Of a stretch of 64,000 nucleotides of DNA, positions 1 to 8,075 are shown piece after piece. The notes beneath the pieces are model-generated. The model was not told the DNA's origin, did no database searches, and was given only the letters and a program-made list of their open reading frames with translations. Location of the stretch: the NCBI GenBank assembly GCA_963764205.1, contig CAVXRN010000003.1, forward strand, positions 62,001-126,000, given 5' to 3'. Position 1 is the stretch's first letter; every line of letters begins with the position of its first letter. The translations under genes and the position numbers were made by a program. The stretch comes from Chersky-840 sp963764205. GTDB taxonomy: Bacteria > Actinomycetota > Acidimicrobiia > Acidimicrobiales > UBA8190.

Positions 1-977
1 CGACCGACCAACCGTCCAGCGAGGGCACGGCGCGTCCAGCCGCGACCCCCCAGGAGACCGCGGCGGCCCAGCAGGACAGCACTCCCGGGGCATCCGTCAC
101 CGCCACGTCCACCGCGGCCGCGACCGCTCCGGCGGCGTGGTACCCCGACCCCGAGGACCCCACCGTGTTGCGCTACTGGGACGGGAGCGCCTGGACCGAA
201 CAGCGCCGGGGCATCCCGCCCCCTCCCGTGCCCCAGGCCGCCAAGCCACGCATCGCACCGGCCGACGCCGCCGCCACGGCATTCGTCGCGACCGACACCA
301 CCGCACCGAAGCCGGCGGTCGACGAACCCAAGCCCGCCGCGGCCGAGGCGACCGCCGTCGCCCCCACGACCCAGAACGGTTTCGACGTCGCCACCTGGGT
401 CGGGGAGACCGAGAAGGCCGTGACCAAGGCGCGCGAGATCGGGACCCCCGGGGCCTGGCAGGACGCGGCGCACGCGGCGCGCGTCGTGTCGGAGATCGCG
501 CAGACCCTCCAGGTGATGACCAACGCGCACCAGATCGCCGAGCAGAAGACCCAGTCGGCCGAGACCGCGACGCGCCAGGCGACCCTCGCCACCCACGCCG
601 CGGACGAGGCCAAGCGCAAGGCCGAGCAGACGGGCCAGGCGGCCGACGAGGCCGCCCAGGCGGCCCGGGTGGCGGCCAAGGCGGCCGACGAGGCGAAGCG
701 CACGGCCGAGCAGACCTCGCTCATGGCGCCCCGAGCAGTCGAATCGGCGCACCTCGCCACGCAGGCGGCGGTGGACGCCCGGAGCACGGCCGACCAGCTC
801 GACCAGCTCGTCTCGACCGCGCGCAAGGCCAACACGCCCCAGGCGTGGAGCGAAGCGCTCCAGATCGCCTCGGCCATCTGGGCCTCGGAGACCGGCCCCA
901 AGAACGACATCGGGCGCTGGACGCCATCGACCGAGCCCAAGCCCGCCGCCACCGACGAGGCCGCCCCCAAGGAGTAG
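1..977 (+). CDS. DUF2510-containing Ala-rich coiled-coil protein (5' partial)
   Basis: The open frame enters from the left edge (frame of base 3) without a stop, so the true start lies outside the window. At 138-195 it encodes WYPDPEDPTVLRYWDG followed by SAWTEQ, the signature of DUF2510, a short Trp-rich module common in actinobacterial membrane and secretory proteins. Bases 560-720 encode repeated A/K/E/Q-rich stretches (KAEQT, DEAKR, AADEA) that look like a long helix or coiled coil. No membrane segment is visible in the part present. The molecular role is unknown. It converges on the F420-type oxidoreductase gene with only 12 bases between the stops. Confidence 0.75.
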   Translation, partial: TDQPSSEGTARPAATPQETAAAQQDSTPGASVTATSTAAATAPAAWYPDPEDPTVLRYWDGSAWTEQRRGIPPPPVPQAAKPRIAPADAAATAFVATDTTAPKPAVDEPKPAAAEATAVAPTTQNGFDVATWVGETEKAVTKAREIGTPGAWQDAAHAARVVSEIAQTLQVMTNAHQIAEQKTQSAETATRQATLATHAADEAKRKAEQTGQAADEAAQAARVAAKAADEAKRTAEQTSLMAPRAVESAHLATQAAVDARSTADQLDQLVSTARKANTPQAWSEALQIASAIWASETGPKNDIGRWTPSTEPKPAATDEAAPKE

Positions 978-990
978 CCCGAGGCGGGCT
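976..990. terminator. Possible bidirectional terminator hairpin
   Basis: AGCCCG-AGG-CGGGCT is a perfect 6-bp inverted repeat with a 3-base loop. It lies between two convergent genes and overlaps both 3' ends. There is no U-tract, as is usual in high-GC actinobacteria. The call rests only on symmetry and position. Confidence 0.35.
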
Positions 991-2000
991 CAGCGAACCA
1001 GGAGCGGGCCCACCTGCTCACCGAAGGCGGCGATCTGGTCGCACAGCTCGCCCACCGACCGGTTGGGGAACCGCATCTGGACGTGGGAGACACCCATGTC
1101 GATCAACTCGCCCAGGTTCTCGGCGATGCGCTCGGGGCTGCCCGACACCGTCCCACGCGGGAGCTCGTGGTCGGGCTCTCCCACGTGGAACACACCGGCC
1201 AATCCGCCGATCTCGATGGGAGCGCCGCCGCGCAACTCCTCGCGTAGCTCCAGCAGCTGTGCCACCTGGTCGCGCATGTCGCTGCGGCGCACGGTCTGCG
1301 GAAGCCATCCGTCGCCGCGCCTCGCGGCGCGGCGCAGCGCGGCCCGCGACGACCCGCCCACCCAGATCGGCGGCCTCGGTTGCTGCACCGGGCGGGGCGA
1401 GACACCGAGGTCACTCGCGGGCCAGCGCGGCCCGCGCAGCGTGGGGTACTCGTCGGTGAGGGCCGCCGCGATGGCGTCGATCGCTTCGTCGAGCCCGGCA
1501 CCGCGCTCGTCGAAGGGCGGGCCGAACAGGTCGAACTCCTCGTTCACATGCCCGGCGCCGACCCCGATGATGACCCTGCCTCCCGACAGGACGTCGAGGG
1601 TGGAGAACTCCTTGGCGGCGCGCAAAGGGTGTCGCTGCGCCGCGATGTAGACGTGGCTCATGAGCCGGATCCGCGTCGTGATCCCCGCCAACCACCCCAG
1701 CGTGGCGATCGTGTCGTACCACGTCGTGCTCATGGCCCCGGCCAGTCGGCGCGGGATGGCGGTGTGGTCGCACACCGCCACGTAGAAGAACCCGCTCGCT
1801 TCGGCCTGGCGCGCCACCCGGGCCAGCTCGGCCGGCCCGGAACCGAGCTCCCACTCCTCGACGTAGATCGTGGACTGCGACTGGATCGGCAGCTGGAGGC
1901 CGAAGGCGACCTCTCCCGCCGGGATGATCTGCACCGGTGGCGCGACGGCCCCCGTCGCCGTCCCGGCGCCGTCGCGCGTTGTCGCTGCACCTTCGGTCAC
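990..2000 (-). CDS. LLM-class F420-dependent oxidoreductase
   Basis: A luciferase-like (bacterial LLM) TIM-barrel protein of 336 residues. It shows the family pattern AEASGFFYVAVCDH near the N-terminus, then GGRVIIGVGAGHVNEEFD, and PPIWVGGSS in the second half. In actinobacteria such proteins usually use coenzyme F420 to reduce or oxidise small organic substrates; the substrate here is unknown. A GTG start at 2000 is chosen because GGAGGGG lies 6-12 bases upstream, although the frame stays open further upstream. It is the last gene of a minus-strand series of amidohydrolase, two acyl-CoA dehydrogenases and this gene, which suggests a role in lipid or steroid breakdown. Confidence 0.85.
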   Translation of the reverse strand: MTEGAATTRDGAGTATGAVAPPVQIIPAGEVAFGLQLPIQSQSTIYVEEWELGSGPAELARVARQAEASGFFYVAVCDHTAIPRRLAGAMSTTWYDTIATLGWLAGITTRIRLMSHVYIAAQRHPLRAAKEFSTLDVLSGGRVIIGVGAGHVNEEFDLFGPPFDERGAGLDEAIDAIAAALTDEYPTLRGPRWPASDLGVSPRPVQQPRPPIWVGGSSRAALRRAARRGDGWLPQTVRRSDMRDQVAQLLELREELRGGAPIEIGGLAGVFHVGEPDHELPRGTVSGSPERIAENLGELIDMGVSHVQMRFPNRSVGELCDQIAAFGEQVGPLLVR

Positions 2001-2026
2001 GATCCGACCCCTCCGTAGTGCTCGGA

Positions 2027-2056
2027 CTGTCTCGATCTGTCTTGATCTGTCTCGAT
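2027..2056. repeat. 10-bp tandem repeat after a stop codon
   Basis: Three copies of CTGTCTCGAT (middle copy CTGTCTTGAT) lie directly 3' of the acyl-CoA dehydrogenase stop codon (TGA, read on the minus strand at 2056-2058). They fill part of the gap to the oxidoreductase ribosome-binding site. This is one of several such 3'-end duplications in the window. Confidence 0.8.
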
Positions 2057-3033
2057 CAGTAGCGCTCGGCCACGAGCTCGGCCAGCGAGTCGGTGCCGTC
2101 GAGCGCGTGGGCGAGCACGCGGGCCCGCATGAGGTAGAGGTGGGCGGGGACCTCCCACGTGAACCCCATGCCCCCGTGGACCTGGATGCACGTCTTGCCA
2201 TTGGCGATGGCCGCCTCGACCGCGAGCAACCCGGCGCCGGCGGCCGCCCGCGGCGCGTCGCCCACGTCGGGTTGGTCGATCGTCACCGCGGCGGCGTGCA
2301 CCGCGGCGCGCGCCACCTCGCACCGCACCAGCATGTCGGCACACAGGTGCTTGACGGCCTGGAACGACCCGATGGGCCGGCCGAACTGTTCGCGCTCTTT
2401 CGCATAGCCGACCGCCAGCTCGAGCGTGGCGGCGGCCAACCCCACCAGCAGGGCACCCCCGAGGACCGAGGCGTCGCGCCGCCACCGCTCCGCCTCGTCG
2501 GGCCCCCCGACCTTGTCACCGGCCGGCAGCCGCTCGACCAACCACAGCGGGGTGAGCGGATCGAGGGAGCGCTCGACCGGCACCGCCTCGAGGGCGGCGG
2601 GGTCGACGACCGAGAGGCCGTCGTCGTCCACGACAACGAGTGCGCCGAGCGAGCCGAGGTGTTCGACCACGACCGACCCCGGCGCCCCGCGACCGCGTCG
2701 CAGCACCGCGCCCACCATGACCTTGCCGTCGGCCGCGCCCGGCACGACACCGGCCGCCAGGTGCGTGGCGAGGACCGGCCCGGGCACGAGCGCCCGCCCG
2801 AGCTCCTCGAACACGACCGCCGCCGCCGCGGTCCCCAGGCCGAGCCCTCCCCCGTCCTCGGGCACCCGCAGCGAGAACACCCCGGCCTCGGCGAGCTCGG
2901 ACCACTCCGACGGGCCGATGGTGACACTCGCCCCCTCGGCGGCGCGGACCCGCTCGAGGGGGAAGCGACCCGCGCACAGCCGTCGCATCCCCTCGGCCAG
3001 CGCCACCTCGTCCTCGGACAGCTCGAAGTCCAT
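2056..3033 (-). CDS. Acyl-CoA dehydrogenase family protein (short subunit type)
   Basis: A 325-residue FAD-dependent acyl-CoA dehydrogenase-like protein beginning MDFELSEDEVALAEGMRR. It carries GSFQAVKHLCADMLVRCE and QVHGGMGFTWE in the C-terminal helical domain. It is shorter than the usual ~380 residues. With the 398-residue partner gene ending 8 bases upstream, it resembles the paired subunits of heterotetrameric acyl-CoA dehydrogenases described in steroid-degrading actinobacteria, where only one partner carries the catalytic Glu. Substrate is unknown. The frame is open well upstream, but the ATG at 3033 fits the family N-terminus and the operon spacing. Confidence 0.87.
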   Translation of the reverse strand: MDFELSEDEVALAEGMRRLCAGRFPLERVRAAEGASVTIGPSEWSELAEAGVFSLRVPEDGGGLGLGTAAAAVVFEELGRALVPGPVLATHLAAGVVPGAADGKVMVGAVLRRGRGAPGSVVVEHLGSLGALVVVDDDGLSVVDPAALEAVPVERSLDPLTPLWLVERLPAGDKVGGPDEAERWRRDASVLGGALLVGLAAATLELAVGYAKEREQFGRPIGSFQAVKHLCADMLVRCEVARAAVHAAAVTIDQPDVGDAPRAAAGAGLLAVEAAIANGKTCIQVHGGMGFTWEVPAHLYLMRARVLAHALDGTDSLAELVAERY

Positions 3034-3041
3034 GGCCGTTC

Positions 3042-4238
3042 CTAGCCCTTGGGCAAGCCGAGGATCCGCTCGGCGATGATGTTGCGCTGGATCTGCGACG
3101 TCCCCGCCGCGATGGTCCGCGAGAAGCTGTGCACCCACGTGCTCACGATCTCGAGGTTCCCGACCTCCGCCGGTGCGGCACCGTCGGTCGCGCCGGGGAT
3201 GTCGCCGAACACGAGCCCGTCCGAGCCGGCGAGCTCCAGGCCGAGCTCGGCGATGCGCTGCCGCAGCTCTGACAGCGCCAGCTTGTACACACTGCCGCCG
3301 ATCCCCGGCACCCCCGTGCGCGCCGCCTGGGAGACGTTGCGCCTCGCCAGTGCCCACAGCGCGTCGAGCTCGGCGCCGAGATGGCCGACCCGGCGGCGCA
3401 CCGACGCCTCGCCCCACGCGCCCGAGCGCAGGGCCATGGAGCGCAGTCCCCGGAGGAGCTCCATCGACTGCAGCACCTCGCCCACGAACGCCGTGCCGCG
3501 CTCGAAGCTCAGCGTGGTCATCGTGACGCGCCACCCGTCGTTCTCGTCACCGACCCGGTTGGCGACGGGCACCCGGACCCCGTCGAGGAACAGCTCCCCG
3601 AACTCGGTCGAACCGGCGATGGTCCGCAGGGGCCGGAACTCGATGCCGGGGCGGTCCATGGGCAGGATCAGCCACGTGATGCCCCGATGGCGGCTGTCCT
3701 CGGGACCGGTCCGCACCAACAGCTCGCAGAAGTCCGCCACCTCGGCGTGCGACGTCCAGATCTTCTGGCCCGTGACGACGTACTCGTCACCGTCACGCTC
3801 GGCCCGCGTCCGCAGCGACGCCAGGTCGCTCCCGGCGCCGGGCTCGGAGAACCCCTGGCACCACACTTCGTCCCCGCGCAGGATGGGAGGAAGGAACCGG
3901 CTCCGCTGCTGCGGCGTCCCTTCCACGATCACCGTGGGCCCGGCATGGAGCAGTCCGACGAAGTTGACCCCCACATAGGGCGCGTGGGCCCGCTCCAGCT
4001 CCTCGAGGTAGATGAGCTGCTCGACGGGGCTCGCGCCCCGACCGCCACCCTCGACGGGCCAGTCGATGCCGGCGTACCCGGCGTCGAAGAGCATCCGCTG
4101 CCACGTCGTGTCGTAGGCGCGGCGTCCGGGCCAGTCGAGCTCCGACGGCTTCTCCGGCAACGTCGGCAACACCTGGGCCAGCCACGTCCGCAGTCCGGAA
4201 CGGAACGACTCCTCGCTCTCGGAGTAGCGCAGGTCCAC
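3042..4238 (-). CDS. Acyl-CoA dehydrogenase family protein
   Basis: A full-length 398-residue acyl-CoA dehydrogenase. It starts MDLRYSESEESFRSGLR and contains WCQGFSEPGAGSDLASL (substrate/FAD-binding region), the GQKIWTSHA strand, and FSRTIAAGTSQIQRNIIAER with the LGLPKG terminus. It would introduce a 2,3 double bond into an acyl-CoA with FAD as cofactor. It probably pairs with the adjacent shorter acyl-CoA dehydrogenase, whose start is 8 bases downstream. The upstream amidohydrolase stop is 9 bases before its start, so co-transcription is likely. Confidence 0.92.
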   Translation of the reverse strand: MDLRYSESEESFRSGLRTWLAQVLPTLPEKPSELDWPGRRAYDTTWQRMLFDAGYAGIDWPVEGGGRGASPVEQLIYLEELERAHAPYVGVNFVGLLHAGPTVIVEGTPQQRSRFLPPILRGDEVWCQGFSEPGAGSDLASLRTRAERDGDEYVVTGQKIWTSHAEVADFCELLVRTGPEDSRHRGITWLILPMDRPGIEFRPLRTIAGSTEFGELFLDGVRVPVANRVGDENDGWRVTMTTLSFERGTAFVGEVLQSMELLRGLRSMALRSGAWGEASVRRRVGHLGAELDALWALARRNVSQAARTGVPGIGGSVYKLALSELRQRIAELGLELAGSDGLVFGDIPGATDGAAPAEVGNLEIVSTWVHSFSRTIAAGTSQIQRNIIAERILGLPKG

Positions 4239-4247
4239 GGCGCCCGC

Positions 4248-5468
4248 CTACGGGGCGAGGTGGTCGAGCCCGAAGAGCCGGATGGCGTTGCCCCGGACGA
4301 TCTTGCGCTTCGTGGCGTCGTCGAGGTGCGCCATCTGTCGCTCGGCGATCTCCTTGGTGTGGGGCCAGGTCGAGTCCGAGTGCGGATAGTCCGACTCGTA
4401 GGTGATGTTGTCGGCGCCGATCTCCTCGACCGACCGCAACCCGTGGGCGTCGTCGAAGAAGCAGCCGTAGACCTGGCGGCGGAAGTACGTCGACGGCGGC
4501 TCGGGGATCTTGTCGGCCACCCCTCCCCAGCCGCGGTTCTCCTCCCACACCTTGTCGGCTCGTTCGAGGATGTAGGGGATCCAGCCGATCTGACCCTCGG
4601 AGTACGCCAGCATCAGCGTGGGGAAGCGGACGAGCACCCCGGAGAACAAGAAGTCCACCAACGAGAACGTGGCGTTGGTGTGCGTCAGCGTCGACCCCAC
4701 TGCGGGCGGGGCGTCGGCCGAGGTGGACGGCATCTTCGACGACGAGCCGATGTGCATGTTGACGACGGTGCCCGTCTCGGAGCACGCCTCGAAGAACGGG
4801 TCCCAGTAGTTGTCGGGGTCGTGCACCGACGGCAACCCGAGGAAGGGCGGGATCTCGCTGAAGCACACGGCCTTGACGCCGCGCGCCGCGTTGCGTCGCA
4901 CCTCGGCCGCGGCCAGCGTGGCGTCCCACAGCGGGATGAGGCACAACGGGATCAGCCGACCGGCCGACTCGGCGCACCACTCCTCCACCATCCAGTCGTT
5001 GTAGGCCTTCACGCACAACAGGGCGAGGTCCTTGTCGGCCGCCTCGGTGAAGGTCTGCCCGCAAAAGCGCGGGAACGTCGGGAAGCACAGTGACGCCTCG
5101 AGATGGTTGACGTCCATGTCCTCGAGGCGGGGCTTGACCTGATAGGCGCCGGGCCGCATGTCCTCGTACGTGACGCCGGTGATCGTCACCTCGTCACGCG
5201 GCACGCCCACCGCCGCGTCGAGGCGGAGCAGCGGTCGACGCAACTCCTCGTAGTACCACCAGTCGGTGGGCACACCCTCGGTCCCGGGCGCCACGGTGAG
5301 CTTCCCGCCCACGAACGTGATCTCGCCCATCGGGGCCCGCACGATGCGGGGGCCGACGTCGCGGTACTTGACCGGGAGCCGGTCCTGCCACACCTCCGCG
5401 GGCTCTACGACGTGGTCATCGACGGAGACGATCAACGGCAGTTCGGCCACGCGGGCGAGCATAGCCAT
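4248..5468 (-). CDS. Amidohydrolase family protein
   Basis: A 406-residue metal-dependent hydrolase of the amidohydrolase-2 (TIM-barrel, ACMSD-like) type. The N-terminal SVDDHVVEP replaces the usual DxHxxEP metal motif. Later landmarks are the NMHIGSS strand and ESDYPHSDSTWP, which holds the conserved C-terminal Asp. In actinobacterial lipid or steroid clusters these act on ring-opened or lactone-like intermediates; the substrate here is not deducible. Two starts are possible (ATG 5468 or 5462). It is the first gene of the minus-strand operon and is divergent from the NRDE gene across an interval holding a palindrome shared with another promoter (5472-5487). Confidence 0.85.
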   Translation of the reverse strand: MAMLARVAELPLIVSVDDHVVEPAEVWQDRLPVKYRDVGPRIVRAPMGEITFVGGKLTVAPGTEGVPTDWWYYEELRRPLLRLDAAVGVPRDEVTITGVTYEDMRPGAYQVKPRLEDMDVNHLEASLCFPTFPRFCGQTFTEAADKDLALLCVKAYNDWMVEEWCAESAGRLIPLCLIPLWDATLAAAEVRRNAARGVKAVCFSEIPPFLGLPSVHDPDNYWDPFFEACSETGTVVNMHIGSSSKMPSTSADAPPAVGSTLTHTNATFSLVDFLFSGVLVRFPTLMLAYSEGQIGWIPYILERADKVWEENRGWGGVADKIPEPPSTYFRRQVYGCFFDDAHGLRSVEEIGADNITYESDYPHSDSTWPHTKEIAERQMAHLDDATKRKIVRGNAIRLFGLDHLAP

Positions 5469-5471
5469 CGA

Positions 5472-5487
5472 TCTGACGGCGTGTCAG
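5472..5487. promoter_or_regulatory. Palindromic operator candidate, copy 1
   Basis: TCTGACGGCGTGTCAG contains the perfect arms CTGAC and GTCAG around a 5-base spacer. It lies just upstream of the amidohydrolase start, in the divergent interval to the NRDE gene. The reverse complement of 9276-9291 matches it at 14 of 16 positions and sits in the same position before another acyl-CoA dehydrogenase operon. A shared regulator, perhaps of TetR type, is inferred. Confidence 0.45.
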
Positions 5488-5527
5488 TTGCGCGGCCACC
5501 GTGACCTCGGCCGTTACCCTGACCGCG

Positions 5528-6328
5528 ATGTGCCTGCTCGTGGTGGTCTCCCGCCTCGACCCCGGCGCGCCGCTCCTGGTCGGCGCCAACCGCGACGAAC
5601 GCCTGGAGCGCCCCGCCCTGGCCATGACCGTGCTCAACGAGCGCGGGCCCCGCATCCTGGGCGGACTCGACGACGAATCGGGGGGCACGTGGCTGGCGGT
5701 GAACGAGCACGGTGTGGTGGCCGGCCTCACCAACCGGCCGTCCCCCGAGGGGCGCGACCCCGCCAAGCGGTCGCGCGGCGAGCTCCCGTTGGCCCTGGCC
5801 CGCCACGGCGACGCGGCGTCCGCCGTCGACGACTTCGTGACGCGTTTCGCGCCGGTCGACTACAACCCGGCCTGGATCCTCGTGGGCGACCGCACGTCGC
5901 TCTACGCGCTGGACATGACCGACGGCGCCGCGCCTGCCGTCGAGCAGCTCGGTCCCGGTGTCTTCGTCCTCGAGAACAACCCGCTGCACGGACTGTCACC
6001 CAAGGCGACCCACGTCCGCGCGCTCCTCGGCCCGACCGGCGCCCCCGGGGCCGGCGACCTGGTGGAGAGGATGCAGGCGGTGCTCGTCGACCACAGCCTC
6101 CCCCCGCCGACCGAGACGACCCCGCCGACCGAGTCGACCCCGCCGACCGAGTCGACCCGGCCGCCAGAGACACTGGCGGCGTGCGTCCACACCGACTCCT
6201 ACGGCACGCGCTCGTCCACGCTCGTGCGGGTGCCGGCCTCGCCTGACGGATTCCCCCGGGTGCTCGTGGCCGACGGCCACCCGTGCACGGCACCCTTCGT
6301 CGACGTCACCGACCTCTTCGACGACTGA
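5528..6328 (+). CDS. NRDE (TANGO2-like) family protein
   Basis: A 266-residue protein of the NRDE/TANGO2 family. The start at 5528 gives the family-typical Met-Cys N-terminus (MCLLVVVSRLDPGAPL), followed by the name-giving ANRDERLERP, then GGTWLAVNEHGVVAGLTNR. The family is predicted to adopt an Ntn-hydrolase-like fold with the N-terminal Cys as nucleophile; its biochemical role is unsettled. An 18-bp tandem repeat (6104-6157) inserts a Pro-Thr-Glu linker between the core and the last 45 residues. Weaker in-frame starts exist upstream at 5501, but they would bury the Cys. Confidence 0.85.
   Translation: MCLLVVVSRLDPGAPLLVGANRDERLERPALAMTVLNERGPRILGGLDDESGGTWLAVNEHGVVAGLTNRPSPEGRDPAKRSRGELPLALARHGDAASAVDDFVTRFAPVDYNPAWILVGDRTSLYALDMTDGAAPAVEQLGPGVFVLENNPLHGLSPKATHVRALLGPTGAPGAGDLVERMQAVLVDHSLPPPTETTPPTESTPPTESTRPPETLAACVHTDSYGTRSSTLVRVPASPDGFPRVLVADGHPCTAPFVDVTDLFDD
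6104..6157 (+). repeat. 18-bp in-frame tandem repeat in NRDE gene
   Basis: Three copies of CCGCCGACCGAGWCGACC encode PPTE(T/S)T repeats. They form a low-complexity linker inside an otherwise globular protein. Confidence 0.85.
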
Positions 6329-6352
6329 CGGTGTGACCGCCGGGGCGACGCT

Positions 6353-6481
6353 CTACTTGGAGTCCCAGCCCTTCCGGGCCTGCTTCTGCTCGGCCTGCTT
6401 CTGGTGCTTGGCCGCCCGCTTCTCCTTGACGCTGCGGCCGGGCTTCTTCGATTCTGCTGATGGTCGTGACTTCTCTGCCAT
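6353..6481 (-). CDS. Small Lys/Arg-rich protein (42 aa)
   Basis: A complete frame from ATG at 6481 to TAG at 6353 encodes 42 residues. It starts MAEKSRPSAE, contains SVKEKRAAKHQKQAEQ and ends ARKGWDSK. About a third of the residues are Lys or Arg, it should form one helix, and there is no signal or membrane segment. It fills an otherwise empty interval between two plus-strand genes. Short basic proteins with an SVKEKRAxK core occur widely in actinobacteria without a known role, so nucleic-acid or ribosome association is only a guess. It could be missed by length cut-offs. Confidence 0.6.
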   Translation of the reverse strand: MAEKSRPSAESKKPGRSVKEKRAAKHQKQAEQKQARKGWDSK

Positions 6482-6551
6482 GACGCCAGCCTACGACCCC
6501 GCCGGCCCCGTCGCCGCCACGGTCGCCGGGTGTGGCACTACGTTTCGGAGA

Positions 6552-7022
6552 ATGTCCACGTCACCACCCGACCCGACCCCTTCGGCGCAGGTGCCCGTGT
6601 CCGACGCCCTGCGGCGGCGGCGCGAAGCCGTCGTGCGCGAGCACATGGCCTCGGAGAACGAGAGCCGCTTCGGCGACACGCTGGCCACGTTCGCCCACCC
6701 CCGCTACGAGCTCATCGGCACCGGCCAGGTCTACGACGGCGTCGACGAGGTCACGCAGTACTACGCCACGTCCCGAGCGGTGTTCCCCGACCAACGCAAC
6801 GAGGTCCGCTCCATCCTGAGCGGGCCCACCACGGTCGTGGTCGAGTTCGACCTGCTCGGCACGCATCTCGGCTCGCTCATGGGAGAGGAGCCGACGGGGA
6901 GGTCCTTCCGCTGCCCCATGGTGGCGCTCTTCGAGTTCGAGGACGAGGGCGAGGGCATCGTGTGCGAGCGCGTCTACTTCGACTCCGAGACCATCTACGG
7001 CCAACTGCGGGCCGGCGACTGA
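6552..7022 (+). CDS. SnoaL-like (NTF2-fold) protein
   Basis: A 156-residue protein of the NTF2/SnoaL-like type. Landmarks are RREAVVREHMASENES at the N-terminal helix, TFAHPRYELIGTGQVYDGVDEVTQYY, and FRCPMVALFEFEDEG near the end. This fold serves polyketide cyclases, ketosteroid isomerases and many binding proteins, and the substrate cannot be read from sequence. The ATG at 6552 has GGAG immediately upstream. The frame is open far upstream but that part is in the shadow of the NRDE gene. It converges on the acyl-CoA dehydrogenase gene with a one-base gap. Confidence 0.8.
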   Translation: MSTSPPDPTPSAQVPVSDALRRRREAVVREHMASENESRFGDTLATFAHPRYELIGTGQVYDGVDEVTQYYATSRAVFPDQRNEVRSILSGPTTVVVEFDLLGTHLGSLMGEEPTGRSFRCPMVALFEFEDEGEGIVCERVYFDSETIYGQLRAGD

Positions 7023-7023
7023 G

Positions 7024-8052
7024 TCAGCGACCCGCCAGGGTCTCGAGCACCCGGGCCCGGTGCGTCGCGGCGTCACCCCACGACGCAGCGAGCGCCCACG
7101 CCCGCTTCATCCACAGATGGAGGTCGTGCTCCCACGTGTACCCGATGGCGCCGTGCACCTGGAGCGCGGTGCGCGCCGCCAAGGTGGCGGCGTCCGAAGC
7201 CATGGCCTTGGCCATCGAGCAGTGCAGGCCCGCGTCGGGCTCGCCCGCCGACAACGACCACGCGGCGCGGTACACCATCGGTCGGGCGAACTCGACCCGC
7301 ACCAGCGCGTCGGCCAGATGGTGCTTCACCGCCTGGAACGACCCGATGGGCACGCCGAACTGCGACCGCTCCTTGGCGTACTGCGCCGCCATGGCGATCA
7401 ACCGGTCCGCTACTCCCACCAACACCGCCCCGGTGCCCAACGCCGCCCGGTCGCCCACCACGGCGAGGACCTCCTCGGCTTCGAAACCCGACACGACGAG
7501 CGTCGCCGGGGACGGCTCCCAGTCGACCTGCGCCAGGCGCCGCGACCCGTCGAGCGCAGGCCGCGGCGTGAGCGCCACCGCGGCGGCGGGCACGGCGTGC
7601 AGCTCCCCGTCCCGCTCGAGCAGGAACAGGTCCGCGCCGGCCGCGCCCGGCACCGCCGGCATCGACGACATCCCCACCGCCACCGTCGCCCCGCCGTCGG
7701 CCAGCGCCGCCAGCCAGCGCGACCGCAGCACCTCGCCCTGCGGGCCCGGCGCCTCGGTCAGGACCGGGGCCCCGACGGCGACGGTCTCCACCAGGGGCTC
7801 GGGCAACCCCGCCCGCCCCGCCTCCTCCAACAAGAGCACCGCGTCGACGAGGTCGAGGCCCAGCCCGCCGTACTCCTCGGGCACGGTGATCCCGACCACG
7901 CCCATCTCGGCCAGCGCCCCCCACCGGGCCCGCGACCACCCCAGCGGCGACGCCCACGCGTCGCGGATGTCGGTCGGCGTGCACTCCTTCTCCGCGAACG
8001 CCCGCAGCTGGGCGCGGAATTCGAGCTGTTCCTCGTCGAAGGCAAAATGCAC
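7024..8052 (-). CDS. Acyl-CoA dehydrogenase family protein
   Basis: A 342-residue FAD-dependent acyl-CoA dehydrogenase-like protein. The GTG start at 8052 gives VHFAFDEEQLEFRAQLRAF, the usual N-terminal helix. VPEEYGGLGLDLVDAVLLLEE, GSFQAVKHHLADALVRVEF and QVHGAIGYTWEHDLH follow. It is 23 bases downstream of the frameshifted acyl-CoA dehydrogenase (8076-9264). The two again form a long/short pair like 2056-4238, which suggests a heteromeric enzyme. Substrate is unknown. Confidence 0.88.
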   Translation of the reverse strand: MHFAFDEEQLEFRAQLRAFAEKECTPTDIRDAWASPLGWSRARWGALAEMGVVGITVPEEYGGLGLDLVDAVLLLEEAGRAGLPEPLVETVAVGAPVLTEAPGPQGEVLRSRWLAALADGGATVAVGMSSMPAVPGAAGADLFLLERDGELHAVPAAAVALTPRPALDGSRRLAQVDWEPSPATLVVSGFEAEEVLAVVGDRAALGTGAVLVGVADRLIAMAAQYAKERSQFGVPIGSFQAVKHHLADALVRVEFARPMVYRAAWSLSAGEPDAGLHCSMAKAMASDAATLAARTALQVHGAIGYTWEHDLHLWMKRAWALAASWGDAATHRARVLETLAGR

Positions 8053-8075
8053 GCCGTCGCCTCGCCCTCGTCCGC

